A stretch of 64,000 nt of DNA from Bacteroidaceae bacterium (GTDB taxonomy: Bacteria > Bacteroidota > Bacteroidia > Bacteroidales > Bacteroidaceae): positions 1-64,000 of the forward strand of contig JAFNXM010000016.1 in NCBI GenBank assembly GCA_017383485.1. The letters run 5' to 3'. Under the pieces are notes generated by a model, which was given only the letters and a program-made list of their open reading frames with translations, was not told where the DNA came from and did no database searches. A program made the position numbers and the translations under genes. Positions 24,473-32,849 of this stretch are shown piece after piece; the stretch's first letter is position 1, and each line of letters begins with the position of its first letter.

Positions 24473-25891
24473 TTATCGCTCCGATTTATCTTCTTCACTT
24501 ACAAGGTCAGAAGCCCATCTACCCATCTGTTTAAAGATACCTGTAAATTTATTTCTTCTCTGTCTCTTTCTTTCCTCTTCCGCAGCGATTTTTTCTTCTT
24601 CAGCCTTGGCTATTGCAGCTTCCTCTGCGGCAATTCTTTCAGCTTCCTCTTGTGCTGCCTTTTCTGCGGCGAGTCTTTCTTCTTCCTCCTTGGCTTTTGC
24701 GGCTTCTTCAAAGAGGTTTGGCGAATTTGTGCCCAGGTCTCCGCCGCAGCAGTTTGTTTCTGCCTTGTCTATGATAGCAAGGACAGTGTTGAACGAACCA
24801 TCTTTGTTGAAATCGTTGCTGCCGCCTCGTGTGTTCAGAGCAATTTTTTGCAACACCTTGCTCTTTTCAAAGTGTAAGTGTGTTTGTACGGCTTTTTCAA
24901 TATCTTTAATTTGTACACCGCCGCCTGTCAGGAATACACCGCCGATCAATGTCTTGTCAGAGTAGTTCTGTGACTTTATTTGGTGATCAATATTGAGGAA
25001 GATTTCTTCAATTCTTGCCTCGATCAAACCGCAAATGTCTTCATACGCTATCGAGCGACCATCTGCCAACTTGATGGGAGCATGATCTGCTTCCAGATAA
25101 TTAGAATACGCCGAACCGTATGTCAGCTTCAACTCTTCTGCCTCAGCATCCTCTATTTGCAGAGAGCAGAGGTCTCTGTTTACATTTGCGCTACCAAGTG
25201 GAATGATAGCCATGTGGCGCAAGATGTTGCTTTTGTAAATTGCAACAGATGTTGTCTCAGCTCCCATATCAATCAATACGCATCCTGAGCTCTTTTCTCT
25301 CTCGGGAAGCATGGCGTCTGCTAATGAAAGTACAGAGATGGGCATTTCTGCAATGTTTACATTAGCATTTCTGAAGCAGTTCTTAATATCTTCGCTGATC
25401 GAAGATTTGGTTACTACGTTCAGGAAAGTACCTTCGATCTTTTCCGCAGGAACACCAACAGGCTCCATCGTAGGTTGTGTGCCGATCTTGTAGTGTTGCA
25501 ACACCGTGCTCAGGATTTCCTGGTCAGAAGTGCTGGCTTTTTCGTTGCAGTCGTTGATCTCGTCTACGACTTCCTTGCTAACGACAGTTTTCTCGTTGAA
25601 AACTTTTTCCACGGTATTGGATACGGTGTGCATACCCATACCGCCGATGCCTACATAGACATGGCTGATCGTTTTTTGTAGTTTCTTCTCTAATTTTTCC
25701 TTAATGTTAGAGATGCATTGTGTCATCTTATTGACATTTTGAATGCGTCCCTTGCGAATGAAACTATCCGAAGGTTCTTGTGCATAAGCCAAGATTTGGA
25801 TAGCGCCGTCGGGTTGTTTCTGTCCGGCCAAGGCTGTTACTTTTGACGAGCCAAGTTCGATTGCTACGATAAAATTGTCTGCTACTGCCAT
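24473..25891 (-). CDS. ftsA: FtsA, actin-like division protein
   Basis: FtsA anchors FtsZ to the membrane. The 472-aa protein has the actin-type ATPase motifs FIVAIELGSSKVTALAG (start) and VLIDMGAETTSVAIY (about residues 205-220), a GGVFLTGGG loop, and a final amphipathic helix FTGIFKQMGRWASDLV. Between the ATPase core and that helix is a run of about 55 residues almost entirely Glu, Ala, Lys and Arg (EEAAKAKEEEERLAAEKAAQ and onward). It looks like a single long charged helix, an unusually clean spacer for this family. ftsQ lies 49 nt upstream. Confidence 0.95.
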   Translation of the reverse strand: MAVADNFIVAIELGSSKVTALAGQKQPDGAIQILAYAQEPSDSFIRKGRIQNVNKMTQCISNIKEKLEKKLQKTISHVYVGIGGMGMHTVSNTVEKVFNEKTVVSKEVVDEINDCNEKASTSDQEILSTVLQHYKIGTQPTMEPVGVPAEKIEGTFLNVVTKSSISEDIKNCFRNANVNIAEMPISVLSLADAMLPEREKSSGCVLIDMGAETTSVAIYKSNILRHMAIIPLGSANVNRDLCSLQIEDAEAEELKLTYGSAYSNYLEADHAPIKLADGRSIAYEDICGLIEARIEEIFLNIDHQIKSQNYSDKTLIGGVFLTGGGVQIKDIEKAVQTHLHFEKSKVLQKIALNTRGGSNDFNKDGSFNTVLAIIDKAETNCCGGDLGTNSPNLFEEAAKAKEEEERLAAEKAAQEEAERIAAEEAAIAKAEEEKIAAEEERKRQRRNKFTGIFKQMGRWASDLVSEEDKSER

Positions 25892-25940
25892 ATATGTTTG
25901 TATGTTTTATATTTTCTACTTTGGGGATATAAGTTCTGTT

Positions 25941-26738
25941 TTAATGTTTTTCTTCTTGTTTCTTTTCCGTTTTCTTTGCTACTGGTTTTTTGGGTTGTTT
26001 GGTTGCCGTTCTTCGTTTACCAATAATTTGATTGTCGTAAGCTACTGTGATTTCGCTATAAGTATTCCACCCAGCTTCGGGCAGAACTTTTTCATAGAAG
26101 GCTTTTAAGTGCCTAAACTTTCTGTCTATACTGTCAGTGTTGCCAAAGTGTATGACTTGGTCTTCGCCTACTCGTGTGTACAAGTCTATTTTTTCTCCCT
26201 TTGTTACGTATATTTGTGAGATTTGATCTTTCCAGAATTTGTTCGCTTCGATATATTGTGCCAAAGCGGGAAGTTTCTTTTGCGCGAACTCCTTGGAGAT
26301 ATTGCCTGATGCGGCAGTCAAGTACGACAGGTATTTGTTGGCGGGCAAGATGGCGCCTTCTTTGTCGATGTAATAAGCGTTTCCGTCCTCTGGTAATACA
26401 GCCATTATCGGCTTGCGTTGGGTGAGGTTGATGTGCACTACGCCTTTGGGAGTTTTATAGCAATCTGCTGTCTTGATATACTTGTTTTTGAGCAACGAGG
26501 TTACGATGTTTTTCCCGCTGACCGAGTCTATATGTTTGGCCACGGGATATTCTCCCGCAGACATCAGGATTTGTTTTACCTCGTTGGTATCAATAAAGCC
26601 GTCGGTAATACTATCTGCAAAATTGATCTCTACTTTTGAGCACACCACGTCATTTTCCACTTTGGGTGAGTGGATAAATGTGTACACCAGGTAGGATGTG
26701 GCGACCAAAAGCAGGAATAGTCTGAATAATGTTTTCAT
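25941..26738 (-). CDS. ftsQ: FtsQ/DivIB-like division protein
   Basis: The 265-aa protein has one N-terminal membrane segment (about residues 4-24, FRLFLLLVATSYLVYTF), a POTRA-like segment (about 60-110) and a beta domain with AYYIDKEGAILPANKYLS. A Lys/Pro-rich C-terminal tail ends the protein. This is the short FtsQ of Bacteroidetes, which links early and late division proteins in the periplasm. Its place between murC and ftsA is the canonical one. The gap to murC is 39 nt. Confidence 0.88.
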   Translation of the reverse strand: MKTLFRLFLLLVATSYLVYTFIHSPKVENDVVCSKVEINFADSITDGFIDTNEVKQILMSAGEYPVAKHIDSVSGKNIVTSLLKNKYIKTADCYKTPKGVVHINLTQRKPIMAVLPEDGNAYYIDKEGAILPANKYLSYLTAASGNISKEFAQKKLPALAQYIEANKFWKDQISQIYVTKGEKIDLYTRVGEDQVIHFGNTDSIDRKFRHLKAFYEKVLPEAGWNTYSEITVAYDNQIIGKRRTATKQPKKPVAKKTEKKQEEKH

Positions 26739-26777
26739 TCTTTATCTTTTGCAGAGGGATTGTACCTTTTCGAAAAA

Positions 26778-28157
26778 TTATGCTCTTGCCGAGAGTATTG
26801 CGGCGATATCGCCCATTTGATTGTCCAGATCGCCTGCGCCGAGGATGACGAGCAAGTCAAATTCTTCTTGCTTCACCAATTCGAGCACGTTGTCTTTTTC
26901 CACGAGTTGTTTCTTCACGCCGTCGCTCATCGCATCATAGATCAGTTGGCTGGTCACGCCGGGCATGGGCAATTCGCGCGCTGGGTAGATTTCGGTCAAG
27001 TATACCTCGTCTGCCAGCGAGAGCGCTTCGGCAAATTCGCGGTAGAAGTCGTTGGTGCGGCTGTACAGGTGGGGTTGGAAGATTGTGGTAATCTTTCGTC
27101 CCTCGAATACCTCGCGCAGTGACAGGATGCTCTGACGTATTTCCTCGGGGTGGTGGGCATAGTCGCTCAGCAGTACCACCTTGTCCGTCTTGATCTTGAA
27201 GTCAAAGCGACGACCTACGCCTGCAAAGGTCTTCATCGCTTGGCGAATTTCTTCGGCATTTGCTCCTGCGAGTTGTGCCAAAGCCATTGCTGCAATTCCA
27301 TTATCGATATTGATGCTGACGGGTACGCCCAATTCCACGTCGGTCACATTGCCGAGGGGAGAGATTAGGTCGAACACGATGCGTCCGCCGCCGATTTTCA
27401 AATTTTCTGCGTGGAAATCACCGCTGGTTCTACCATATGTGTAGCAGGTCACGCCTTCTTGCAATTTCAAGTTGATCTTGACGCTTTCCTCGATGACCAG
27501 GGCGCCACCGGGTTGCACCAAACTGGTGTAGTGACTGAAACTTTCCAAATAGGCCGCTTCGGTGCCATAGATGTCCAAGTGGTCGGGGTCAGCCGAAGTA
27601 ATTGCGGTGGCAAATGGGCGCAGGTGGTGGAAAGAGCGGTCGAATTCGTCGGCCTCGATCACCACGTAGTCGCTATTTTCGTCCAGCAAATAGTTTGTGC
27701 CATAGTTCTTGGTGATACCACCCAGGAAGGCGTTGCATCCCACCTTGCTTTCGTGCAACAGGTGTGCCAGCATCGACGTCGTAGTCGTTTTGCCGTGCGT
27801 GCCGGCTACACACAAACCCTTTGCGCTGCGTGTGAGCAGACCAAGCACGTACGCTCTTTTTTGAATTTCGAAACCCTCAGCGCGAAACCATGCCATTTCT
27901 TTGTGATCGGCTGGTATTGCGGGTGTGTATACGACCAGGGTGTGTGCCTTGTCGCGGAATGTTTCGGGAATCAAGCAGGGATCGTCTTCGTAGTGCAGTT
28001 GGGCGCCTTCTTCTTCCAATCGCTTTGTCAACTCGCTGGGCGTTTTGTCGTATCCACCGACAGGCATTCCGCTTGCCATGAAGTAGCGCAACAGGGCGCT
28101 CATGCCTATGCCGCCAGCACCAACAAAATAGATGGACTTGATATCTTCGAAATTCAT
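26778..28157 (-). CDS. murC: MurC, UDP-N-acetylmuramate-L-alanine ligase
   Basis: This ligase adds L-alanine to UDP-MurNAc in the cytoplasm. The 459-aa protein has the N-terminal nucleotide motif FVGAGGIGMSALLRYF, the ATP loop GTHGKTTTTSMLAHLL (about residues 117-132), EADEFDRSFHHLRP, and the C-terminal DYAHHPEEIRQS. It leads the minus-strand half of the split dcw cluster. murG, its usual upstream neighbour, is 4.7 kb away beyond an Omp28-related gene and an AT-rich island. Confidence 0.96.
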   Translation of the reverse strand: MNFEDIKSIYFVGAGGIGMSALLRYFMASGMPVGGYDKTPSELTKRLEEEGAQLHYEDDPCLIPETFRDKAHTLVVYTPAIPADHKEMAWFRAEGFEIQKRAYVLGLLTRSAKGLCVAGTHGKTTTTSMLAHLLHESKVGCNAFLGGITKNYGTNYLLDENSDYVVIEADEFDRSFHHLRPFATAITSADPDHLDIYGTEAAYLESFSHYTSLVQPGGALVIEESVKINLKLQEGVTCYTYGRTSGDFHAENLKIGGGRIVFDLISPLGNVTDVELGVPVSINIDNGIAAMALAQLAGANAEEIRQAMKTFAGVGRRFDFKIKTDKVVLLSDYAHHPEEIRQSILSLREVFEGRKITTIFQPHLYSRTNDFYREFAEALSLADEVYLTEIYPARELPMPGVTSQLIYDAMSDGVKKQLVEKDNVLELVKQEEFDLLVILGAGDLDNQMGDIAAILSARA

Positions 28158-28482
28158 TATTTTTTCTTGTTTTTAGGGTTTTTATAGAGGTTGCGAAATG
28201 CTCTGACACACTCCTTTGCAAAATTAGTAATAATTTTTCTGATTTACATTTGTAAAGCGGATGTTTTTTTGTCTTTTTCTGAAAAAAATATTAGCGAAGT
28301 CTTGCTTGCGATTTTCGGCATAGTGTCAAACCGCCCCAAGCCTTGATGTATGACTTGTCAAATCAAATGCGAATAATCAATAAAATAGAGCCTTATGAAC
28401 GTGAATTTCTATCACTGATTTGGGACTTTTGTCGTAGTGGATGAGGGGTAAAAAGCCGTGTGTTTGATGGTCGAAAAAAAAC
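28158..28482. other. non-coding stretch upstream of murC
   Basis: No gene is visible. It should contain the promoter of the murC operon on the minus strand; I find no clear TAnnTTTG box close to the start. The repeat tract R4 follows. Confidence 0.4.
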
Positions 28483-28602
28483 TGCGACGCCTCGTTGAAA
28501 AAAAGCCTAACCTTTTTTAAATTTCGCGACGCCTCGTAAAAATTTCGCGACGTCTCGTGAAAAAAAGGTCTTGGCTTTTTTGAAAAAGGTTAAGCCTTTT
28601 TT
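28483..28602. repeat. GCGACG-type intergenic repeat, copy R4
   Basis: Three cores are present: GCGACGCCTCG at 28484-28494 and 28526-28536, and GCGACGTCTCG at 28547-28557. A/T-flanked modules GCCTAACC, GGTCTTGGC and GGTTAAGCC alternate with them, so the tract can fold with its own arms (AAAGCCTAACCTTTTTT with AAAAAGGTTAAGCCTTTTTT). It lies between divergent murC and the Omp28-related gene, where no terminator is needed. Confidence 0.8.
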
Positions 28603-28734
28603 CAGCTCCCCAAAATCTAACGTTTCTACCCCTTGATTTTGCGCAAAAACCTCAAAATTTGTATGGAAATATTAAAAGTCTTCAAATTTGTAAATAAAGT
28701 AAAGAATTTCGCTCCGATTTTCTATTTGTTCACT

Positions 28735-28742
28735 TATCTTTG
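28735..28742 (+). promoter_or_regulatory. -7 element of the third Omp28-related gene
   Basis: TATCTTTG matches TAnnTTTG and lies 31 nt before the ATG at 28773. A TTTG at the standard distance is missing. Confidence 0.5.
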
Positions 28743-28772
28743 TGGTGATTTAATACGAAATATTCAGAAAAT

Positions 28773-30596
28773 ATGAACAAAAGAAGATACGCTTTTTCCC
28801 TACTTATATTAAGCTTCTGCGCAGTTCTGCAGACGGCTTTTGCACAAGAAAAACTCCTCGAGACGACCTTCGCTTCGTCCGAAGAATTCAACAAGTGGCA
28901 GGTTATTGATGCTAACAACGACGATGTGACCTGGCGTTACAATCCCACCTCGTCGCGCGGGCACGTAGGTTACAGTTATCACTACGCCAACGGGGCCGAC
29001 GACTGGTTGATTTCGCCTAAAATCACCGTGGACGAGGCTACGCAATTGTTGGTGAAATATAAGTATTACGGCAGTTTCTATAAAGAGAAGCTCGAGGCTT
29101 ACTATGGGCACTCGCCCGAGCCTGGTGCGATGAAGTTGATGGCTACGCACGACGACCTGGCAGACGAGGCCTACGAATCCTTCTGCTTTGCGGAAGTGGC
29201 TAAGGGTGAGGATGTTTATATCGCCTTTCGTGCTGCGTCTGGCCCTAACAAACAACAGCTATTCTTGTCTGCTGTCGAGGTGACGAACTTTGGTCAGGAC
29301 GTCGCCGGTGATTATCAAAACAAGGCTACTTCGTCGTCCGGTTTGACCTTGGCAACAGATGCACGCCACGTTGTTGCTGGCGAAAATGCTGTTGTCAAAT
29401 TTGCTCTCTATGACGGGGCCGACGAAGTGAAAGAGGGAGCAAAATTGCACGTCCTCACACCCGGCGGCAGAAACGAAACGGTGGAATCTTTGGAGTACAC
29501 CTGTACTGGCGTGGGCAACTATTATTTCTATGCCTCGGTAGGCAATAATTCGACGAGCGACGCCAAATTGGTGGTGAGTGCGCTGAGCGATATGCCAGCA
29601 CTGCCCGAGGACGAACAACCCGAATCGACCGACTATCTGCGCAGGGCGCTGCTGATACAAGGCACGGGTGTGCAGTGTGGCTATTGCCCCAACGGCATAC
29701 AGGCTATATGGAATTTTTATGATACCTACGACCGCGCCGACCAAGTGTGCCACCTGGCGCACCACTCCTATACCGTGAGCGATCCGCTGTATTGCGAAGC
29801 TGCCGACGCCATCTACGTTCAGACAGGCTTTCGGGCATTTCCGAACATGATGGTCAACTTCAACAAGAAATGGGGTACTACGGGCGAATCGGTCAACGGA
29901 TTTGGCATTTTCCTCAATACGAATATCACGGCCGCTCTCGAGGGCGAATCGCACACGAATATTGCCCTGTCTGCACAATACGACACCGATCGCAAAAAGA
30001 TAGTTGTGAATTGTGGCGTAAAGCCTAAGACAGCAGGGCTTTTCCGCCTGTCGGTTGCCCTGGTGCAAGACAGTGTTTATGCCCCTCAGTCGGGTACTTA
30101 CGACCAGAGCTTCTATATTCACGAATCTGCCATACGTTCGCTCTCGCCGGCCAACGGAAATGGGGCGGAACTGAATGGTGGCAGGCCTGAAAAAGCGGGC
30201 AAAGTCTATCAATATTATTGCGAATTTGATGCCAGTGATTTGGTGCAAAATACCTATGGCATGTACACACTCGATGTGTTGAAGCATGCGCGAATCGTAG
30301 CTTATGTGAAACGTGCAGATGGTTTGCTGGATAATGTAGCATCTTGCAAAATGAATGATATCCAACCCTTCGCCTATACATCCGAAGCACCAGAATATCC
30401 CACAGTTGGTATTGGAGATATTCGTGAGGAACTTCATTCTACAGCCGAACGTGTGGATGTGTACACCCTTTCAGGCGTGTTGCAAAAATCTATTAGCGGC
30501 GACAAAGTAAAAGACCTCAATCTCTCGCGCGGTATATATATATTACGCGAGAAGGATGGAGAAACGACAAGAGTAAGAAAAATCTTTGTCCCCTAA
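28773..30596 (+). CDS. Omp28-related protein with T9SS-like C-terminal domain
   Basis: The 607-aa protein has a signal peptide ending TAFAQ (about residue 25) and an N-terminal jelly-roll-like domain (about 28-170, VIDANNDDVTWRYN, DDWLISPKITV). A central region is followed by an Omp28-like thioredoxin-fold domain from about 290, with the cysteine pair in QGTGVQCGYCPNG. The C-terminus VDVYTLSGVLQK...LSRGIYILRE...KIFVP is a T9SS sorting-domain pattern. It should be exported and attached at the surface. It is the third paralogue in the window, with the 16955 and 18941 genes. It is transcribed alone. Confidence 0.8.
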   Translation: MNKRRYAFSLLILSFCAVLQTAFAQEKLLETTFASSEEFNKWQVIDANNDDVTWRYNPTSSRGHVGYSYHYANGADDWLISPKITVDEATQLLVKYKYYGSFYKEKLEAYYGHSPEPGAMKLMATHDDLADEAYESFCFAEVAKGEDVYIAFRAASGPNKQQLFLSAVEVTNFGQDVAGDYQNKATSSSGLTLATDARHVVAGENAVVKFALYDGADEVKEGAKLHVLTPGGRNETVESLEYTCTGVGNYYFYASVGNNSTSDAKLVVSALSDMPALPEDEQPESTDYLRRALLIQGTGVQCGYCPNGIQAIWNFYDTYDRADQVCHLAHHSYTVSDPLYCEAADAIYVQTGFRAFPNMMVNFNKKWGTTGESVNGFGIFLNTNITAALEGESHTNIALSAQYDTDRKKIVVNCGVKPKTAGLFRLSVALVQDSVYAPQSGTYDQSFYIHESAIRSLSPANGNGAELNGGRPEKAGKVYQYYCEFDASDLVQNTYGMYTLDVLKHARIVAYVKRADGLLDNVASCKMNDIQPFAYTSEAPEYPTVGIGDIREELHSTAERVDVYTLSGVLQKSISGDKVKDLNLSRGIYILREKDGETTRVRKIFVP

Positions 30597-30624
30597 AGTC
30601 GGACAAACATATCATACGAGAATA

Positions 30625-30658
30625 AGGACAGCAAGCGTAGAAGTGCGTTTGCTGTCCT
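30625..30658 (+). terminator. hairpin terminator after the Omp28-related gene
   Basis: AGGACAGCAAGCG (30625-30637) pairs with CGTTTGCTGTCCT (30646-30658), one G-U pair, 8-nt loop. A short T tract follows. Confidence 0.7.
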
Positions 30659-30810
30659 TTGTGTATGCTCTTGTAGATTAAAACAAGGGAAGAACATCCC
30701 TGACCTTTTACCACAGAAAAATAGTGCATGAAAAAATAAATAAAATATTCTCTGTTGCGCGACCTTCTCCTGTTTATCGATGTTTCACCATCTTTTTACG
30801 CCCCTTGCCC

Positions 30811-30945
30811 AAATCCTTATCTACGATAAAGATGAAGTCTCCCCTCTGTACTGTCGTATCTTTGCAACGTCGTCTCGCGCACACGCGCACAGGTACATTA
30901 TTTATATAGCGCACCTGCGACAAAACGATCTTTGACTTATTGTAC
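30811..30945 (+). ncRNA. dispersed element copy B: promoter, hairpin, boxA-like end (candidate RNA)
   Basis: AAATCCTTATCTACG followed by ATAAAGATGAAGTC (30811-30839; 27 of 29 match copy A), 19 nt, then TATCTTTGCA (-7 box 30857-30864). A hairpin-forming GC-rich segment follows (GTGCGCGC-type repeats, AGGTAC...GCACCT), then ATCTTTGACTTATTGTAC (to 30945). A hairpin at 30956-30985 comes next. If the promoter works, an RNA of about 110 nt would be made. No gene lies downstream on this strand. Confidence 0.45.
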
Positions 30946-30955
30946 TAAAAAGAGA

Positions 30956-30985
30956 ATGGCGTATCAAAACTTAATGATACACCAT
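30956..30985 (-). terminator. hairpin terminator after the small lipoprotein gene
   Basis: ATGGCGTATCA (30956-30966) pairs with TGATACACCAT (30975-30985) with one G-U pair. On the minus strand a CTCTTTTTAG tail follows. It could also end an RNA from element B on the plus strand. Confidence 0.65.
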
Positions 30986-31044
30986 CCTCGATAAAAGTAT
31001 TCTTGGTTGACTCTTTTATTATTTTATATTCTTGGTATAACTCA

Positions 31045-31392
31045 TTATTGCTTTTTGAAAACAGTTGTTCCAAAAGCTCCATTTTCAATTAGTAAACCAT
31101 TCTTTATTTCTAATAATTGAGTGTCTCCATTAGCATTTATTTCTATTTCCGAAGAATTTACTTTTTTCCAAGTAAAGGCCATTCTTTGATTTTCGGAGAT
31201 TCCGTCTACAATAAAAATGCCACTACCATCTATGTTAGATTTCCAAGAAGAAGTTAAATAATTATCACCATCTTCTCTATATTCTATCCAAAGACCTACT
31301 GGTGATTCACCATTGGTAGATGAATTTGAATTGTTGCAAGAGTAAAGAAAACATAGAGAAAATAATATAAAAAGGTGTGCAAAACGTTTCAT
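31045..31392 (-). CDS. small lipoprotein, unknown function
   Basis: The 115-aa protein starts MKRFAHLFILFSLCFLYSC, a lipoprotein signal with the lipobox cysteine at about residue 19, followed by an Asn/Ser-rich linker. The body (VGLWIEYREDGDNYLTSSWK and a later MAFTWKKVNSSEIEIN) looks like a lipocalin-type small beta barrel. ATG 31392 is chosen because the longer frame from 31452 has no signal peptide at its start. The gene is AT-rich and part of an island of small genes. It lies 40 nt after a 51-aa membrane protein and may share its transcript. Confidence 0.65.
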   Translation of the reverse strand: MKRFAHLFILFSLCFLYSCNNSNSSTNGESPVGLWIEYREDGDNYLTSSWKSNIDGSGIFIVDGISENQRMAFTWKKVNSSEIEINANGDTQLLEIKNGLLIENGAFGTTVFKKQ

Positions 31393-31432
31393 ATGTTTAT
31401 TTTTTTTAGTGAAACAAAGAATATAAATAACT

Positions 31433-31588
31433 TTAACCAAATAGTGCTCCAAATAGCCATATTATAAAAAATATGGAGAGGCCAGCTATTAGAATTTCTA
31501 CTAAACACCCTCCTCCTGTAAATAACCCAGCAAGGCATCCACCCATTGCGCCGTCTATACGATTATGTATTTTACGCACCAAATTCAT
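31433..31588 (-). CDS. 51-aa membrane protein
   Basis: This short frame starts MNLVRKIHNRIDGAMGGCLA and continues with a glycine-rich segment and one long hydrophobic helix (about residues 30-51, IAGLSIFFIIWLFGALFG), ending at a TAA. A basic start followed by a Gly-rich turn and a membrane helix resembles the small membrane proteins seen next to lipoproteins or in toxin-type loci. That is only a resemblance. It precedes the small lipoprotein on the same strand by 40 nt. Its ATG is 3 nt from the ATG of the divergent HAD fragment, so at most one of the two has a normal leader. Confidence 0.45.
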   Translation of the reverse strand: MNLVRKIHNRIDGAMGGCLAGLFTGGGCLVEILIAGLSIFFIIWLFGALFG

Positions 31589-31591
31589 TTA

Positions 31592-31864
31592 ATGAATACG
31601 ACTATACATTATAAATTATCTAAAAGCCTCATCCTTGACTTTGATAACACTATCTTTGACACATCTGTTGATGATGTGTATAGAAAAGGAGAGGGCAAAA
31701 AGAATTGGAACAAGAAATATTCTCTAATTCCAAAGTATAAGTTGTATTTAGGATGGACGGAGGTCTTTGAGTATATTCGTAAGAATAGAATCAAAGTAGG
31801 TATTTTATCAAGGGCAAGTTCAGAACTTATCAAACGAGCAGTAGAGCAAATGAATTATCAATAA
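31592..31864 (+). pseudogene. HAD-type hydrolase fragment
   Basis: The 90-aa frame contains HAD motif I, LILDFDNTIFDTS (DxDxT; about residues 14-26), and a motif II-like segment VGILSRASSEL near its end. It then stops. Functional HAD enzymes need motifs III and IV and are over 150 residues, so this is a truncated copy or remnant. An earlier in-frame ATG exists at 31565. No continuation is seen in other frames downstream. It is AT-rich like the rest of the island. Confidence 0.5.
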
Positions 31865-31935
31865 AAGTAAATATAATATTCAAAAATAGTTCAGAACATA
31901 TAAAAGTGAATCACTCATATAAGAGGATACAAACT

Positions 31936-31978
31936 AAATACGCTATAACACCTTGATAATAGGCAATATAGCGTATTT
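31936..31978. terminator. 12-bp perfect hairpin between convergent genes
   Basis: AAATACGCTATA (31936-31947) pairs perfectly with TATAGCGTATTT (31967-31978), with CCT/AGG inside. It sits between the HAD fragment (+) and the lipoprotein-like ORF (-) and has short T runs outward on both strands, the form of a bidirectional terminator. Confidence 0.7.
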
Positions 31979-32032
31979 TCCCAATATTCACTTCTGAAAT
32001 TACTGAATATCAGTTCCCTATCTAGGATATCA

Positions 32033-32251
32033 TTAATCTATCCTCATTGAGTTAATAAACGAAACTGGGATATCATCCTCTTTGTAATATATACCTCTTA
32101 GAACGTGCCCATCTCTTAATAATGATTTTGCCTCATAGCAATTTCCTTTTTCATTAATAAAATCATTAGAATAAAAATTTAAGATTACATGCCGATATAT
32201 TTCTTCACTTCTATCATAATCAATAGATTCATTGTAGGGACAATTGTTCAA
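32033..32251 (-). CDS. lipoprotein-like ORF without an ATG
   Basis: From the first possible start, TTG at 32251, the frame encodes 72 aa. It can be read upstream for about ten more codons as a hydrophobic stretch IVIYSIILLNNC before a stop, a lipobox-like end to a signal peptide, but no ATG or good start is present. The body (SEEIYRHVILNFYSND, ending VSFINSMRID) is not recognised. Either a non-canonical start is used or the 5' end has been lost. The gene lies behind the zinc-ribbon membrane protein on the same strand. Confidence 0.4.
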   Translation of the reverse strand: MNNCPYNESIDYDRSEEIYRHVILNFYSNDFINEKGNCYEAKSLLRDGHVLRGIYYKEDDIPVSFINSMRID

Positions 32252-32301
32252 AAGAATTATCGAATAAATAACTATTAATCAACTATTTCAAATTTATAAT
32301 T

Positions 32302-32781
32302 TTAAAAATAACGATGTGGTTCTATTGCATTATTATTCGCTGCGTATTCAAAATCAACATCATAAATAGTCTTGTCCAAAAGCCAGTTTAATGCACCTAT
32401 GCCTATAAGCACTAAAAAATATAGCAAAATAAGAAATCCTAAAAAACCTAGAATGGAGCCATTAAGATTACTAAAATAATGGATTCCATATAGGATAGTA
32501 GATAAAGCAAATATTGAACAGTACAATATGAGCTTAGTCATTGTTTTACGTTTATAGCATTTTGCACAGAATCTTATATTGTAGTATGTGTCTTGATAGG
32601 TACGAGTGACTATTCGACCACTTACTTTTGTACTAACATGTTTAGATGAAGCTAAAATTGGCTCAATCTTAGCATCTTTTATATTATGTTCCTTGTTACA
32701 ATAAGGACATCTAAATGTTGTAGGAGGTAATTTGATATTAACTAAAGCCTCTGATAAATCTGGTAAACGTTTCGAATCCAT
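32302..32781 (-). CDS. zinc-ribbon membrane protein, unknown function
   Basis: The 159-aa protein has a soluble N-terminal part with two CxxC pairs, FRCPYCNKEH (about residues 24-33) and FCAKCYKRK (about 71-79), enough for one zinc ribbon. Two membrane helices follow (about 84-103 and 110-135) and then a short tail. Such ribbon-plus-TM proteins are common and mostly uncharacterised. The gene is AT-rich. It sits between murG and the island of small genes, and its ATG is 68 nt from the murG stop. Confidence 0.6.
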   Translation of the reverse strand: MDSKRLPDLSEALVNIKLPPTTFRCPYCNKEHNIKDAKIEPILASSKHVSTKVSGRIVTRTYQDTYYNIRFCAKCYKRKTMTKLILYCSIFALSTILYGIHYFSNLNGSILGFLGFLILLYFLVLIGIGALNWLLDKTIYDVDFEYAANNNAIEPHRYF

Positions 32782-32849
32782 AATACTCTATTTGTTTACA
32801 AGTATAAAACAAATCCGTGATATGACATGTATCTAATCAGTATAGATGT

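Noticed and set aside
29259..30437. 392-aa minus-strand frame
   Set aside because: Antisense shadow of the Omp28-related gene at 28773, which has promoter, signal peptide and terminator.
30811..30945. Insertion sequence end
   Set aside because: No transposase, no target duplication visible, and the outer boxes are not inverted repeats of each other.
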